Source: Pseudomonas peradeniyensis
GTDB lineage: Bacteria; Pseudomonadota; Gammaproteobacteria; Pseudomonadales; Pseudomonadaceae
DNA: 64,000 bases
Assembly (NCBI RefSeq): GCF_014268935.2
Contig: NZ_JABWRJ020000002.1
Coordinates: 860,001-924,000, forward strand
Direction of reading: 5' to 3'
Every line of letters starts with the position of its first letter. Position 1 is the stretch's first letter. The notes beneath the pieces were generated by a model. That model was not told where the DNA came from and did not search any database. It saw nothing but the letters and a program-made list of their open reading frames with translations. Of this stretch, positions 18,370 through 27,424 are shown in pieces. The translations under genes and the position numbers were made by a program.

Positions 18370-19512
18370 TCACTTCGCGCCGGGCGCGGCGGGCTTGAGG
18401 GCGGTGTCGGCGCTGATGCGGATCGCCGCGCCGGGGGTCAGTTTGAGCTGGCCGGCGGTGACCACCTGATCGCCGGCCTGCAGCCCCTTGAGCACCACGA
18501 CCCAGCCCTCGCGGCGCTCGCCGGTCTGCACGGTGAGCTGCTCGGCGATCAGCTGCGGCTGGCCGTTGGCGTCACGCTGGGGCTGGCCGTCCTCGCCCTT
18601 TTTCTCGCTGACCCGGTACACCGAGTTGCCATAGAGGGTGTAGGTGATGGCGTTCTCCGGCACCACCACCTGCGGCTGCGGGTCGGGCAACAGCACTTGC
18701 AGGCTGGCGAACATGCCCGGCAGCAGCTTGCCATCGGGGTTGGCCAGGGTGGCACGGACCAGCAGGTTGCGGGTGCTTTCCTCGACCTTGGGGTTGATCG
18801 CGCTGAGGCTGGCGGGGAAGGTCTGGTCGGGGTAGGCGGCCACCTGTGCCAGCACCCGTTGTCCGAGGCTCAGGTGCGGCAGTGCCTGCTCGGGCACATT
18901 GAAATCGACGTAGAGGCTGGACAGGTCCTGCAGGGTGGCGATCACCGTGCCGCTGGCCAGGTAGGCACCGACGTCCACCTGGCGGATGCCGATGGTGCCG
19001 CTGAACGGGGCGCTGATGCTCTTTTTCGCCAGCGAGGCCTTGAGCTGTTCGACCACTGCCTGGTTACGCCGGTACTGGGTGGTGAGGCGGTCGAACTCGC
19101 CGCGGGAGATGGCTGAATCACCGACCAGCTGGCTGCCCCGGCCGAAGTCGACCTTGGCCAGCCCCAGGTCGGCCTGGGCGGTGCCGAGCAGGGCGGTTTC
19201 CTGGTCGCTGTCCAGTTGCAGCAACAACTGGCCGGCCTTCACCTGTTGCCCGGACTCGAAGTGCAGCGACTTCACCGTGCCGGCGACTTCCAGGCTCAGC
19301 TCCACGCCTTGATAGGCCTTGAGACTGCCGACCGCCGGCAGGCGCTCCTGCCACTGGCGCAGCTCGGCCTGGGCCGCGGCCACGCTTACCGGCGGCCGGG
19401 GCTGCGAGAACATCTGCACCTGCTGGTAGATGGAAAAGGCCTTGATGCCCCCCAGGATCAACACGATCAGCAGGACGACGGCCAACATGATCAGCATGCG
19501 GCGGCGCAACAT
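18370..19512 (-). CDS. mexV: RND periplasmic adaptor (membrane fusion protein) MexV
   Basis: A 380-residue adaptor anchored by an N-terminal helix (residues 6-27, LIMLAVVLLIVLILGGIKAF). The lipoyl half-motifs LEVAGTVKSLHFESGQQVKAG and SAPFSGTIGIRQVDVGAYL flank an alpha-hairpin region (TAQADLGLAKVDFGRGSQ), then the beta-barrel and membrane-proximal domains. It links MexW to an outer-membrane channel. There is no lipobox Cys, unlike MexA. The gene is the first of the mexVW pair; no local TetR or LysR regulator is seen. The substrate range cannot be inferred. Confidence 0.9.
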   Translation of the reverse strand: MLRRRMLIMLAVVLLIVLILGGIKAFSIYQQVQMFSQPRPPVSVAAAQAELRQWQERLPAVGSLKAYQGVELSLEVAGTVKSLHFESGQQVKAGQLLLQLDSDQETALLGTAQADLGLAKVDFGRGSQLVGDSAISRGEFDRLTTQYRRNQAVVEQLKASLAKKSISAPFSGTIGIRQVDVGAYLASGTVIATLQDLSSLYVDFNVPEQALPHLSLGQRVLAQVAAYPDQTFPASLSAINPKVEESTRNLLVRATLANPDGKLLPGMFASLQVLLPDPQPQVVVPENAITYTLYGNSVYRVSEKKGEDGQPQRDANGQPQLIAEQLTVQTGERREGWVVVLKGLQAGDQVVTAGQLKLTPGAAIRISADTALKPAAPGAK

Positions 19513-19616
19513 GGTCCGGTTCCCTGGATGTGGGTTTGTTATTCACTGGGCACGACCACGGGCGATCCGGCCCACGTGCGGTGGGGGAAAGTATTGTCGG
19601 TTTTTGCGAAAAGGGG

Positions 19617-19640
19617 AGGGATAAACTTGCCCCGCGATAG
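19617..19640. repeat. Half of a diverged REP element
   Basis: AACTTGCCCCGCGATAG retains the right half of the REP core; the left half has drifted. It lies between the DUF1513 gene end and mexV's promoter region. Confidence 0.55.
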
Positions 19641-19653
19641 CTTTTACGACAAA

Positions 19654-20751
19654 TCAGACCAGATGCAGGTGGTTATCCCAGAAGCCCGAAGGCAGGTTCA
19701 TCGGCTGGCCGATCAGCTCCGCCTTGCGGCAATCGTAGAACCGGCAACGCCCCTGCCCGGAGGTAACGACGAAGCCATCCTTCACTGCCCCGACCCCAGC
19801 GCAATCGGGCATCGGCGCGTCGAGCTTCACCGCGCCGCTGTCGAGGTCCCAGATGAACAGGCGATTGGCCCGTGGCGCGGTCAAGGCCACCAGGCGCAGG
19901 TCGCTGTGGATGGCGACGCTGGCGGTGTACTGGGCCATCGACTGGAGCTGGCGCTCCGGCACCGGGAAGGCCTTGAACGGCTCCCCCGGTCGCTTGATCG
20001 CCAGCAGCTCGGCGGTCTCTTCCGAGCCACCCATGAACTGCTGGCAGGCGGCGATGGTGCCATCGTCGCCCACCGCCAGGTGGCGCACGCTGTTCATCTG
20101 CTGGGCCAGCGTCTCCTTGCTCAGCAGGGTGCCGTCGCGCTGCATCAGCACCAGGCTCGGCTCCATCGCGTCAAGGTTCATTTCCACCCGGCTCTCGGCC
20201 TCGGTGCGGATACCGCCGTTGGCCACCACCAGGGTCTCGCCGTCGGGCAGCCAGGCCACCTCATGAGGGCCGATGCCGTGGGTGGAAAGCTCGCCGCTGT
20301 GCACCAGACGTTCGCCTTCGAACCGATAGACGCCCAGGACGCCGCGGCCGGGGTCGGTGGTGTCGTTCTCGGTGGTGTACAGCCACTCGCCGTCCTTGTG
20401 GATCACCGCATGGCCGTAGAAGTGCCGCTGCGCTTGCGAGGCGAGGGTCTGCAGCAGCCGGCCGTCGCGCAGGTCGACCAGGTAGCTCTCGGTACCGGGC
20501 CGGCGCGCGACGAACAAGGCGATCGGCAGCGTCGGGTGGTTGATGATCGCATGGCAACGCTGGGCCACCTGGGTGCTGAACACCTGGGTGCCGTCCAGGC
20601 GAAAGCCCACGGCGTAGTGCTTGCCGTCGCCGTCGTCGCGCGCCGACAGCAGCAAAGGTTCGCTGCCTTTGCCGCGGAACAGGCTCCAGCCGCCCAGGGT
20701 CAGGGCGCTGAGCAACACGCTACCGAGTTTCAGGGCCTGGCGTCGCAGCAT
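19654..20751 (-). CDS. DUF1513 domain protein, exported propeller-like
   Basis: A 365-residue protein starting LRRQALKLG followed by a hydrophobic stretch (residues 10-25), which resembles a Tat-type signal (twin Arg then KLG). The rest carries repeats with the spacing of a seven-bladed propeller (for example TENDTTDPGRGVLGVYRFEG, HEVAWLPDGETLVVANGGI). In P. aeruginosa the equivalent gene ends the icmP-type cluster. Function is unknown; the genes around it are iron-linked. It starts two bases after the imelysin gene, so the two are translationally coupled. Confidence 0.86.
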   Translation of the reverse strand: MLRRQALKLGSVLLSALTLGGWSLFRGKGSEPLLLSARDDGDGKHYAVGFRLDGTQVFSTQVAQRCHAIINHPTLPIALFVARRPGTESYLVDLRDGRLLQTLASQAQRHFYGHAVIHKDGEWLYTTENDTTDPGRGVLGVYRFEGERLVHSGELSTHGIGPHEVAWLPDGETLVVANGGIRTEAESRVEMNLDAMEPSLVLMQRDGTLLSKETLAQQMNSVRHLAVGDDGTIAACQQFMGGSEETAELLAIKRPGEPFKAFPVPERQLQSMAQYTASVAIHSDLRLVALTAPRANRLFIWDLDSGAVKLDAPMPDCAGVGAVKDGFVVTSGQGRCRFYDCRKAELIGQPMNLPSGFWDNHLHLV

Positions 20752-20753
20752 GA

Positions 20754-21818
20754 TCAGTCACCGTCGTTGGCATTGAAGCCCAGCTGGATGTTCAACGCCT
20801 TGGCCAGCTCGCCTTCGTGCAGGCGGTGGACGACGTTGAGCGCGTCGTAGATCTGGTTGAGGGTCTGCTTGCCGGCGTCGTCGACCAGCAGCTCGCCCAG
20901 GGTCTTCTGGTTGTCGGCCAGCAGCGTGATCGCCGCAGCGTAGGCGTCGTCGATCTTTTGCGCCAGTGCCGCCTGGTCCTTGCCCAGCAGGCCGCGCAGG
21001 CCCTGGTTGTCGACCCCGACCCAGACCGTCTGGGCGGCCTTGAGCGAGGCTTCCAGGCTCTTGATCGACGAGTGACTGCGCCAGGCTTCGGCCTGCAGCG
21101 GCTGCGCGATTCCCTTGCTCTGCCGGCCCATCGGCGCGCCGAGCTTCTTCTTCAGGGTGTCCAGGGCGGTGACCTGGGCCCGCAGCAGGTCGGCGATCGC
21201 CTCGTGGGAGTCGGCGTAGCGCTGGTTGGGGAACTTGGTCATCTGCGACAGCATGCCGTCGGTGCTGTTCCAGCCCTTGAGGATCTCCTCGGCCAGGGCC
21301 TTCTGGTGTTCACCGATGGCCACCAGCAGCGGGCAGTAGCGGGCCTTCTGCTCGGCGCTGGCGATGTCCGGCTTGCTGTCGAACAGGATGTATTCGTAGG
21401 CCGACAGGCCACGCACCACGACGCTGGCCTTGCCCAGCGACTCGGCGGTGACCGCCTGTTCGCCGTTGACCAGCTGCTCGACCTGGCGACCGACCAGGTT
21501 CTTCTTGTCTGGCCAGAACTGTACCTGCCACGGGCGGTTGCCCTCGGCCAGCGGGCCGACCAGCAACGGCTGCAGCTCGGCCCAGGCCTTCTGCGCGTTG
21601 AGGAAGTCGGCGCGGGCGGTCTCCAGGGACTGTTTGCCTTCGCAGTAGGCCAGGGCGCTGGCGGCCAGCTGCCGGTCGGCCTCGACCCAGCGGCTGTAGG
21701 TCGGCAGGATCACCTGCTTGGCGATGGCCGCGGAGGTCACAGCCTGCGGGTCTTGTGGCGAGCAGGCGCCGAGGGCGAGTGCGGCGAGGCTGGTGAACAA
21801 CAGTTTGGGTCGGAACAT
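20754..21818 (-). CDS. Imelysin-family lipoprotein (second copy)
   Basis: A 354-residue imelysin-like protein. The lipobox LALGAC gives a lipidated Cys19. The mature part is helical, with an imelysin core around PLLVGPLAEGNRPWQVQFWP and GLSAYEYILFD. In the family motif GxHxxE the His is replaced (GLSAYE), unlike the paralogue at 23556-24893, which retains it. Imelysins are periplasmic or outer-membrane proteins linked to iron or haem uptake and, for P. aeruginosa IcmP, reported peptidase activity. It is the middle gene of a three-gene unit, 19 bases after the di-haem gene. Confidence 0.87.
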   Translation of the reverse strand: MFRPKLLFTSLAALALGACSPQDPQAVTSAAIAKQVILPTYSRWVEADRQLAASALAYCEGKQSLETARADFLNAQKAWAELQPLLVGPLAEGNRPWQVQFWPDKKNLVGRQVEQLVNGEQAVTAESLGKASVVVRGLSAYEYILFDSKPDIASAEQKARYCPLLVAIGEHQKALAEEILKGWNSTDGMLSQMTKFPNQRYADSHEAIADLLRAQVTALDTLKKKLGAPMGRQSKGIAQPLQAEAWRSHSSIKSLEASLKAAQTVWVGVDNQGLRGLLGKDQAALAQKIDDAYAAAITLLADNQKTLGELLVDDAGKQTLNQIYDALNVVHRLHEGELAKALNIQLGFNANDGD

Positions 21819-21837
21819 GCCCGGCTCCTTGTGCGGT

Positions 21838-23259
21838 TTAAAGTGAATTCAGGAACGCCAGCAGCGCGGCGCGCTGCTCGGCATTGAAGGTCAGTACGTG
21901 ATCGCGCGCCGCCTGGGCCTCGCCACCGTGCCAGAGCACGGCTTCGAGCAGGTTGCGGGCGCGACCGTCGTGGAGGAACTGGCTGTGGCCGCTGACGGTT
22001 TCGCTCAGACCGATGCCCCACAGTGGCGGGGTGCGCCAGTCCTGGCCATTGGCGGCGAACTCGGTGCGCTCGTCGCTCAGGCCCGGGCCCATGTCGTGCA
22101 GCAGCAGGTCGCTGTAGGGGCGGATCACCTGGCCGGCCAGTTCCGGCTCTGACGCATCGGCGGCGGTGGTGAACTGCGGCGTGTGGCAGCCCTGGCAGCC
22201 GGCCTGGTAGAACAGGTTCTTGCCCGCCAGCACCTGCGGCGCATCGACGTTACGTCGGGCCGGCACGGCGAGGTTGCGGGTGTAGAAGGTGACCAGGCGC
22301 AGGATGTTGTCGCTGACTTCCTTCTCGCCACCCTGGCCGTCGCCGCTGGGCGCTGCCAGGCAATCGACCTGCGCCGCGGTGCAGTCGTCCTTTGGCAGCA
22401 GGGTGGTGGTCAGGCCCATGTCGCCGGCAAAGGCGTGCACGTTCTGCTGGTTGACGTTGGGCTGCCCGGCCTTCCAGCCGAAGCGGCCGACCACGGTCTT
22501 GCCCTGGGCATCGTCCCAGACCCGGTTGGCGCGGCCGCGGATGCCGTCGCGGTTGAGGTCGTCCGGGTCCTCGTTGGCCAGCAGGTCGGCCTCGGGGATG
22601 GCTTCGAGCAGGCCCAGGCCGATCATCGGCGGGGCGACCCGGGCCGAGAAGCGGGTGTCCGGGTGCAGCGGGCCGTAGCCGAGCTGGGTGATCTGCAGGG
22701 TCGGGCGGCGCAGTTCGACCTGATGGCCGTCCTTGAAGGTGACGCTGTGGTTGTCGTAACTCACCCGCACCTTGCCTTCCGGGGCCACGCCGGGGATGGC
22801 CATGTCCTGCAGCTGGGTGCCGTAGACCGGTTCGGGGACCACGCCCAGGCGCTCGATCTCACGGGCGTAGTAGGGCTGGTCGGGGATCGACAGGCGCACC
22901 AGCATCGACACCGCGTTGCTGTCGTCCGGCTCCGGCGGATGGCCGCGCCCGTCGCGCACGTGGCAGTTCTGGCAGGCGTTGGTGTTGAACAACGGGCCGA
23001 GGCCATCGCGGGCGGTGGTGGTGGAGGGGGCGATCACCCAGGGGTTGCGAAAGAAGCTGTTGCCCACGGCGAAATCCAGGCGCCGCTCGGGGGTGAGGTT
23101 GGCCGAGGGCAGTGAATAGGCGTTGCGGTCGCTGCGTTGCACCGTGGCCTTGCCGCCGGAGAGGGCTTCGCCGGGCTCGGCCTGGGTGAAACGCGGAGCG
23201 TCGTCACAGGCGGCGAGGGCGAGGGCCAGCAGCAGGGGGCTTAGGCGGAGCAAGGACAT
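21838..23259 (-). CDS. Di-haem c-type cytochrome lipoprotein (thiol oxidoreductase-like, DUF1111)
   Basis: A 473-residue exported protein. The lipobox LALAAC gives Cys18. Two c-type haem sites are visible: CQNCH at residues 96-100 and CQGCH near residue 355, and both carry the axial His. It belongs to the DUF1111/di-haem oxidoreductase group. In other proteobacteria these sit with imelysin genes in iron-regulated clusters; the electron partner is not known. It is the first gene of the unit with the second imelysin and DUF1513 genes, and is separated from the upstream imelysin gene by a terminator. Confidence 0.88.
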   Translation of the reverse strand: MSLLRLSPLLLALALAACDDAPRFTQAEPGEALSGGKATVQRSDRNAYSLPSANLTPERRLDFAVGNSFFRNPWVIAPSTTTARDGLGPLFNTNACQNCHVRDGRGHPPEPDDSNAVSMLVRLSIPDQPYYAREIERLGVVPEPVYGTQLQDMAIPGVAPEGKVRVSYDNHSVTFKDGHQVELRRPTLQITQLGYGPLHPDTRFSARVAPPMIGLGLLEAIPEADLLANEDPDDLNRDGIRGRANRVWDDAQGKTVVGRFGWKAGQPNVNQQNVHAFAGDMGLTTTLLPKDDCTAAQVDCLAAPSGDGQGGEKEVSDNILRLVTFYTRNLAVPARRNVDAPQVLAGKNLFYQAGCQGCHTPQFTTAADASEPELAGQVIRPYSDLLLHDMGPGLSDERTEFAANGQDWRTPPLWGIGLSETVSGHSQFLHDGRARNLLEAVLWHGGEAQAARDHVLTFNAEQRAALLAFLNSL

Positions 23260-23325
23260 CGAGGATCCTGGGCATGGGCGAAAAACCGGCGTGCAAGCTT
23301 ATCAGGCCGGGGGTGATTGAATAAG

Positions 23326-23342
23326 AGCAATTTGCAATTGCT
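23326..23342. promoter_or_regulatory. Perfect palindrome upstream of the di-haem gene
   Basis: AGCAATTTGCAATTGCT is an exact 7-3-7 inverted repeat 67-83 bases upstream of the di-haem start (minus strand) in an AT-rich stretch. It matches the Fur consensus poorly (about 9 of 19), so the regulator that would bind it is not known. Confidence 0.45.
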
Positions 23343-23371
23343 GGATGAAATCGATGTCAGCTGGCCTATTG

Positions 23372-23486
23372 GTAGGAGCGGCCTTGTGCCGCGAAAGGGC
23401 CGCGAAGCGGCCCCGGGGTTTCGGCGCTGATGCAGAAACTGCCGGGGCTGCGTTGCAGCCCTTTCGCGGCACAAGGCCGCTCCTAC
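23372..23486. repeat. Inverted repeat of the second REP family
   Basis: Same type as 5963-6077: facing copies of GTAGGAGCGGCCTTGTGCCG about 75 bases apart with an inner GGGCCGC stem. It lies between the imelysin terminator and the di-haem gene. Confidence 0.88.
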
Positions 23487-23510
23487 AGGGGGCGATGTAG
23501 CCCAGGAAAT

Positions 23511-23534
23511 AAAAAAGGCGGCCCGAAGGCCGCC
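23511..23534 (-). terminator. Rho-independent terminator after the imelysin (icmP-like) gene
   Basis: Read on the minus strand it is GGCGGCC, loop TTCG, GGCCGCC then TTTTTTATTT, 22 bases after the stop at 23556. It implies that icmP is a separate transcript from the di-haem/imelysin/DUF1513 unit. Confidence 0.9.
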
Positions 23535-23555
23535 TCTGCTGAACCGCGACGCTGA

Positions 23556-24893
23556 TCAGAACTCGTGATCGGCGGTATCCGGGTTCAGGTTGTCGATGCC
23601 CAGCTTGCCCGCGGCCTGCTCGATCGCGCCGGTCTGCTTGACCAGCGAGGCGATGGCGTCACGCACGATCTGGTTGCCGGCGGCGTTGTCGGCGGCGATC
23701 AGCTGGTCGTAGTGCTCGCCCTTGAGGGCGTGGTCGACGATCACCTGGATCTTGGCCTCGGTGGCTTCCAGGTCGGCCTTGAGGGTGGCGTCGGTGGCCG
23801 GGTCGGCCTTGGCCACCAGCGACGACAGGCTCGGGCCGCTCAGCTTGGTGCCGTCGACACGGGTGTACTCGCCCAGGTAGACGTTGCGGATGCCCTTGGC
23901 GTCGTAGAAGTGCGAGTAGTGGGTGTTGTCGCTGAAGCAGTCGTGCTCGTCTTCCGGCGAGTTGGCTTCCAGCGAGACCTTCATGCGCTCGCCGGCCAGT
24001 TCACCAAGGGACAGGCTGCCCATGCCGAACAGCATCTTGCGCAGGCCGTCGTTGGCCGGCTCGCCTTCGAGGGTGGCGCGGTAGTTGTCGGCGACGTTCG
24101 GCGCCCAGTTGCCGACCATCTCTTCGAGGTCCTTGACCAGCAGGTCGGTGACCGCTTTCAGGTAGGCACGACGACGGTCGTTGTGGCCGCCCGTGGCGCC
24201 CTTGCCCTCCAGGTAGTCGGAAGCCGGACGGTTGCCCGCGCCCGGGCCGGTGCCATTGAGGTCCTGGCCCCAGAGCAGGAACTCGATGGCGTGGTAACCG
24301 GTGGCGACGTTGGCCTCCGAGCCGCCCAGCTCGTTGAGGGTGGCGAGCTTCTCGGGGGTGATGTCCTTGACGTCGATCTTGTCTTCGCCGACCTGGATCT
24401 CGGTGTTGGCGATGATGTTGGCGTTGGCCGCCGGGTTGCCCAGGGCGTGCTCGTAGCTCTTGTCGACGTAGTCGATCAGGCCTTCGTCCAGGGGCCAGGC
24501 GTTCACCTGGCCTTCCCAGTCGTCGATGATGGTGTTGCCGAAGCGGAACACTTCGCTCTGCAGGTACGGCACGCGCGAGGCGACCCAGGCGTCACGGGCG
24601 GCCTTCAGGGTCTGGTCGTTGGGCTTGGCCAGGAACGCATCGACGGCGGTCTGCAGTTGCTTGGCGGTGCTCAGCGAGTCGCTGTACACGGCATGGACCA
24701 TGTCGGCGTAGTGCTTGACCACGGCCTTGGCGGCCGCTTCATCGACAGCCCCTGGCGCCGCGGCGGTGCTGCTGGCGGCGGCAGGTGCCTGGGCTTGCGG
24801 TGCGGCGGCCTTGTCGTCCTTGCCTTCGCCGCAACCGGCGAGGGCGATGGCGATGGCCAGCAGACTGGCGGAGGCCAGAGGCATTCGAATCAT
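23556..24893 (-). CDS. icmP: Imelysin-family lipoprotein, IcmP-like
   Basis: A 445-residue lipoprotein with lipobox IALAGC (Cys21), a low-complexity Ala/Pro linker (residues 27-50) and then an imelysin domain. The family motif GxHxxE is intact as GYHAIE inside NVATGYHAIEFLLWGQDL. In P. aeruginosa PAO1 the gene in this position, from memory, is icmP, an outer-membrane metalloproteinase reported to cleave insulin; other imelysins are tied to iron uptake. A Fur-like site is found upstream of the start. Peptidase activity is not proven for most family members, so iron binding or uptake is the safer role. Confidence 0.87.
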   Translation of the reverse strand: MIRMPLASASLLAIAIALAGCGEGKDDKAAAPQAQAPAAASSTAAAPGAVDEAAAKAVVKHYADMVHAVYSDSLSTAKQLQTAVDAFLAKPNDQTLKAARDAWVASRVPYLQSEVFRFGNTIIDDWEGQVNAWPLDEGLIDYVDKSYEHALGNPAANANIIANTEIQVGEDKIDVKDITPEKLATLNELGGSEANVATGYHAIEFLLWGQDLNGTGPGAGNRPASDYLEGKGATGGHNDRRRAYLKAVTDLLVKDLEEMVGNWAPNVADNYRATLEGEPANDGLRKMLFGMGSLSLGELAGERMKVSLEANSPEDEHDCFSDNTHYSHFYDAKGIRNVYLGEYTRVDGTKLSGPSLSSLVAKADPATDATLKADLEATEAKIQVIVDHALKGEHYDQLIAADNAAGNQIVRDAIASLVKQTGAIEQAAGKLGIDNLNPDTADHEF

Positions 24894-24966
24894 TGTTGGT
24901 TTCCTGCGTCGTGTGGTTGGACCAAGGGTGGACCGTGCGCCGTGGCACGCGAAACCGCCACATCAT

Positions 24967-24985
24967 GCGAAAGATTTGCATTTGC
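24967..24985 (-). promoter_or_regulatory. Candidate Fur box upstream of icmP
   Basis: Read on the minus strand, GCAAATGCAAATCTTTCGC matches 12 of 19 positions of the Fur consensus GATAATGATAATCATTATC. It lies about 75-90 bases before the start at 24893. The match is moderate, but iron control is expected for this gene family. Confidence 0.45.
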
Positions 24986-25051
24986 TGTAAAGAGCCGGGC
25001 GCGCATTTCATGCAAACGCCCGTTCGTCTTCACCGCCAAGGCCGGCGGGGC

Positions 25052-27103
25052 CTACAGGGCGGAAACCTGGTTGCGTTGCGCCTGTTTGAGGAAACTGGTC
25101 AGTTCGCGCGCGGACAACGGCTTGCTGTAGTGGTAGCCCTGACCCTCGTGGCAGCCCTGGGCGATGATGTAGCTCTCCTGTTCGGCGGTCTCGACGCCTT
25201 CGGCGATCACCTGCATGCCCAGGCTCTTGCCCAGCTGGATGATGGCGCGAACGATGGTGGCGTCGTCGTCATCGTCGAGCAGGTCCTGGACGAAGCTCTT
25301 GTCGATCTTGATCTTGTCCAGCGGCAGCGATTTCAGGTAGCTGAGCGAGGAATAACCGGTGCCGAAGTCGTCGATGGCGATCAAGGCGCCGGAGCGACGC
25401 AGGCTCAGCAGGTGCTGGGCGGCGGTGCTGATGTCTTCCATCAGGCCGGTCTCGGTGACTTCCAGTTCCAGGCTGCGCGGCGGCAGGCGGTAGGCCTGCA
25501 GCAGGTTGTTGACCACCCGCGGCAGCTCGTTGTGGTGCAGTTGCACGGTGGACAGGTTGACTGCCATGCGCAGCTCGCTGAAGCCCTGGTCGTGCCATTC
25601 GCGCAGTTGTCGGCAAGCCTGGTCGAGTACCCATTCGCCGATGCTGATGATGCTGCCGTTCTGCTCGGCCAGGGGGATGAACTGGTCGGGCGGGACCATG
25701 CCCAGCTCCGGGTGCTGCCAGCGCAGCAGCGCCTCGACGCCGACCACGCGGTGGTCGCGGTAGCTGATCTGCGGCTGGTACACCAGGTACAGCTGGTTGC
25801 GCGGCAGGGCTTCGCGCAGGTCTTTTTCCAGCTCGCGGCGGCGGCGCATCTCGCTGTCGACGCTGGCGATGTAGAACTGGTAGCGGTTGCGCGAGCGGGC
25901 CTTGGCCAGGGTCATGGTCTGCTCGGCCTTCTGCAGCAGCTTCTCGGTGCTGTCGCCGTCCTCGGGGAACAGGGTGATGCCGATGGTGGCGCGCAGGCGG
26001 ATCTGCTGGTGGTCGAGGTCGAAGGGCGCCTCGAGGTCGTCGAGGATGCTCTGGGCCAGTTCGGCGGCTTCGTAGGGCTGTTCGATGTTGGCCTGGACCA
26101 GGGCGAACTGGTCGCCACCCAGCCGCGCCAGGGCGCCGAGGCGGCCGCTGTGGGCGCGCAGGCGGTCGGCCAGGGCCAGCAGCAGCTGGTCGCCGACCTG
26201 GTAGCTGAACTGCTCGTTGATGCCCTTGAAGTCGTCCAGACCCACGCACAAGACGGCGACGCGGCGTTGCAGGCGGCCACCGTCGTCCAGGATCTTGTCC
26301 AGTTGCTGCTGCAACTGCTGGCGGTTGGGCAGGCCGGTGAGGAAGTCGTACTGGGCCATGCGCTGCAGGCTGTTCTCGGCCTCGTGACGCAGGTGGGTGT
26401 TACGCTCGATGGAGGCCAGCAGCTGGTTGGCGGTGTTGACCCAGAGGCCCAGCTCGTTGCGCTCGTGGCCCTTGAGTTGCGGGATCTGGTGCTGGCTGGG
26501 GCGGTCTGGGTTTATCTGGGTCAGGTGGTCGATGATCTTCGACAGAGGCTTGGTCAGCAGCCAGTGGTACACCAGGTACAGCACCAGGCCCATGGCCAGT
26601 GCCCTGAGCACGCCGGAGATGAAGATGATCACGGCGTTGATCAGGAAGTCCTCGCCGTAGGAGGAGGTGTCGAGGGTGATGCTCAGGTCGCCGTAATACT
26701 CGCTGTACGGGCCGCGACCGACCAGTTGCGTGGTGTAGGTACGCTCCTGGCCGAGGATCAGGTCGGTCAGCCAGCGCATGGACATGTCCTGTAGCGGCCG
26801 GGATTTTTCCGCCAGCATGGTTTCGTTGGGGTGGCCGATGGAGGCCATGCGCACCGACTCGTCCTGGAACAGGCCTTCCATCACCTGCATGCCCATTTCC
26901 CGGTCGAGGCTGTACACCGCCTGGGTCGAGGGGTCGCGGAACATGTCGAGGATGCGCTGGGCATCGTTGTTCACGGACTGGCGGGTCTTGTAGGCGTCAT
27001 AGACGATCTGCGCACAGCTGAGTACGACGCCGACAGCCAGCGCCGAGAGCAGTACGACCCTCAGCAGCTTGACCGATAAGCTGTTTCGAAATTCCAGCTT
27101 CAA
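25052..27103 (-). CDS. bifA: c-di-GMP phosphodiesterase BifA (degenerate GGDEF plus EAL)
   Basis: A 683-residue inner-membrane protein: TM1 near 10-30 (LLRVVLLSALAVGVVLSC), a periplasmic sensor of about 120 residues, TM2 near 155-180, HAMP-like linker, GGDEF domain with the altered signature GGDQF, and an EAL domain with VGVEALLRW, DDFGTGYSSL and EGVE motifs intact. BifA degrades c-di-GMP and so promotes dispersal and swarming; GGDQF is its known hallmark. It lies next to sodB as in P. aeruginosa. The start is taken as TTG at 27103 because AAGGAA sits six bases upstream; ATGs at 27133 or 27151 would add a non-conserved leader. Confidence 0.93.
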   Translation of the reverse strand: MKLEFRNSLSVKLLRVVLLSALAVGVVLSCAQIVYDAYKTRQSVNNDAQRILDMFRDPSTQAVYSLDREMGMQVMEGLFQDESVRMASIGHPNETMLAEKSRPLQDMSMRWLTDLILGQERTYTTQLVGRGPYSEYYGDLSITLDTSSYGEDFLINAVIIFISGVLRALAMGLVLYLVYHWLLTKPLSKIIDHLTQINPDRPSQHQIPQLKGHERNELGLWVNTANQLLASIERNTHLRHEAENSLQRMAQYDFLTGLPNRQQLQQQLDKILDDGGRLQRRVAVLCVGLDDFKGINEQFSYQVGDQLLLALADRLRAHSGRLGALARLGGDQFALVQANIEQPYEAAELAQSILDDLEAPFDLDHQQIRLRATIGITLFPEDGDSTEKLLQKAEQTMTLAKARSRNRYQFYIASVDSEMRRRRELEKDLREALPRNQLYLVYQPQISYRDHRVVGVEALLRWQHPELGMVPPDQFIPLAEQNGSIISIGEWVLDQACRQLREWHDQGFSELRMAVNLSTVQLHHNELPRVVNNLLQAYRLPPRSLELEVTETGLMEDISTAAQHLLSLRRSGALIAIDDFGTGYSSLSYLKSLPLDKIKIDKSFVQDLLDDDDDATIVRAIIQLGKSLGMQVIAEGVETAEQESYIIAQGCHEGQGYHYSKPLSARELTSFLKQAQRNQVSAL

Positions 27104-27377
27104 TGGGGTTTCCTTAATCCATGCGCATGCCATTATTTTGCCATCAACCATGGCGGGAGACTATCGACCTGATACCCCGGCAGGCAACCCGTCCGTCGAC
27201 GGAATTGTCCTTGGCTCTGTATCGGTCGAACGGTCATGCGACTTGAGTGCGCTGCGTCAACTTTCCAGATGGTTGATGTTAGCGCGCTATGCGGTCTGAG
27301 CAAGAGCGCGCGGATCGGTTGCAAACATTTCTGTCAGGTATGTCGTTGCCGAATGCGACGGTGTCATGCCAGGCAAC

Positions 27378-27402
27378 AAAAAACCCGGCACTCAGGCCGG
27401 GT
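27378..27402 (-). terminator. Rho-independent terminator of sodB
   Basis: On the minus strand: ACCCGGC, loop, GCCGGGT and six Ts, 22 bases after the sodB stop. Confidence 0.9.
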
Positions 27403-27424
27403 CTTTTGCATTCAAGGCGAACAA

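Noticed and set aside
15615..18398. Plus-strand open frame of 927 codons opposite mexW
   Set aside because: It is the antisense of a canonical RND permease, has low-complexity His/Gln/Arg-rich composition and no domain; it arises from high-GC codon bias.
23326..23342. The palindrome ahead of the di-haem gene as a Fur box
   Set aside because: Only about 9 of 19 positions match the Fur consensus, so it is listed as an unassigned palindrome.
24785..26794. Plus-strand frame of 669 codons opposite bifA
   Set aside because: Antisense to a well-supported GGDEF-EAL protein; composition is that of a shadow frame.
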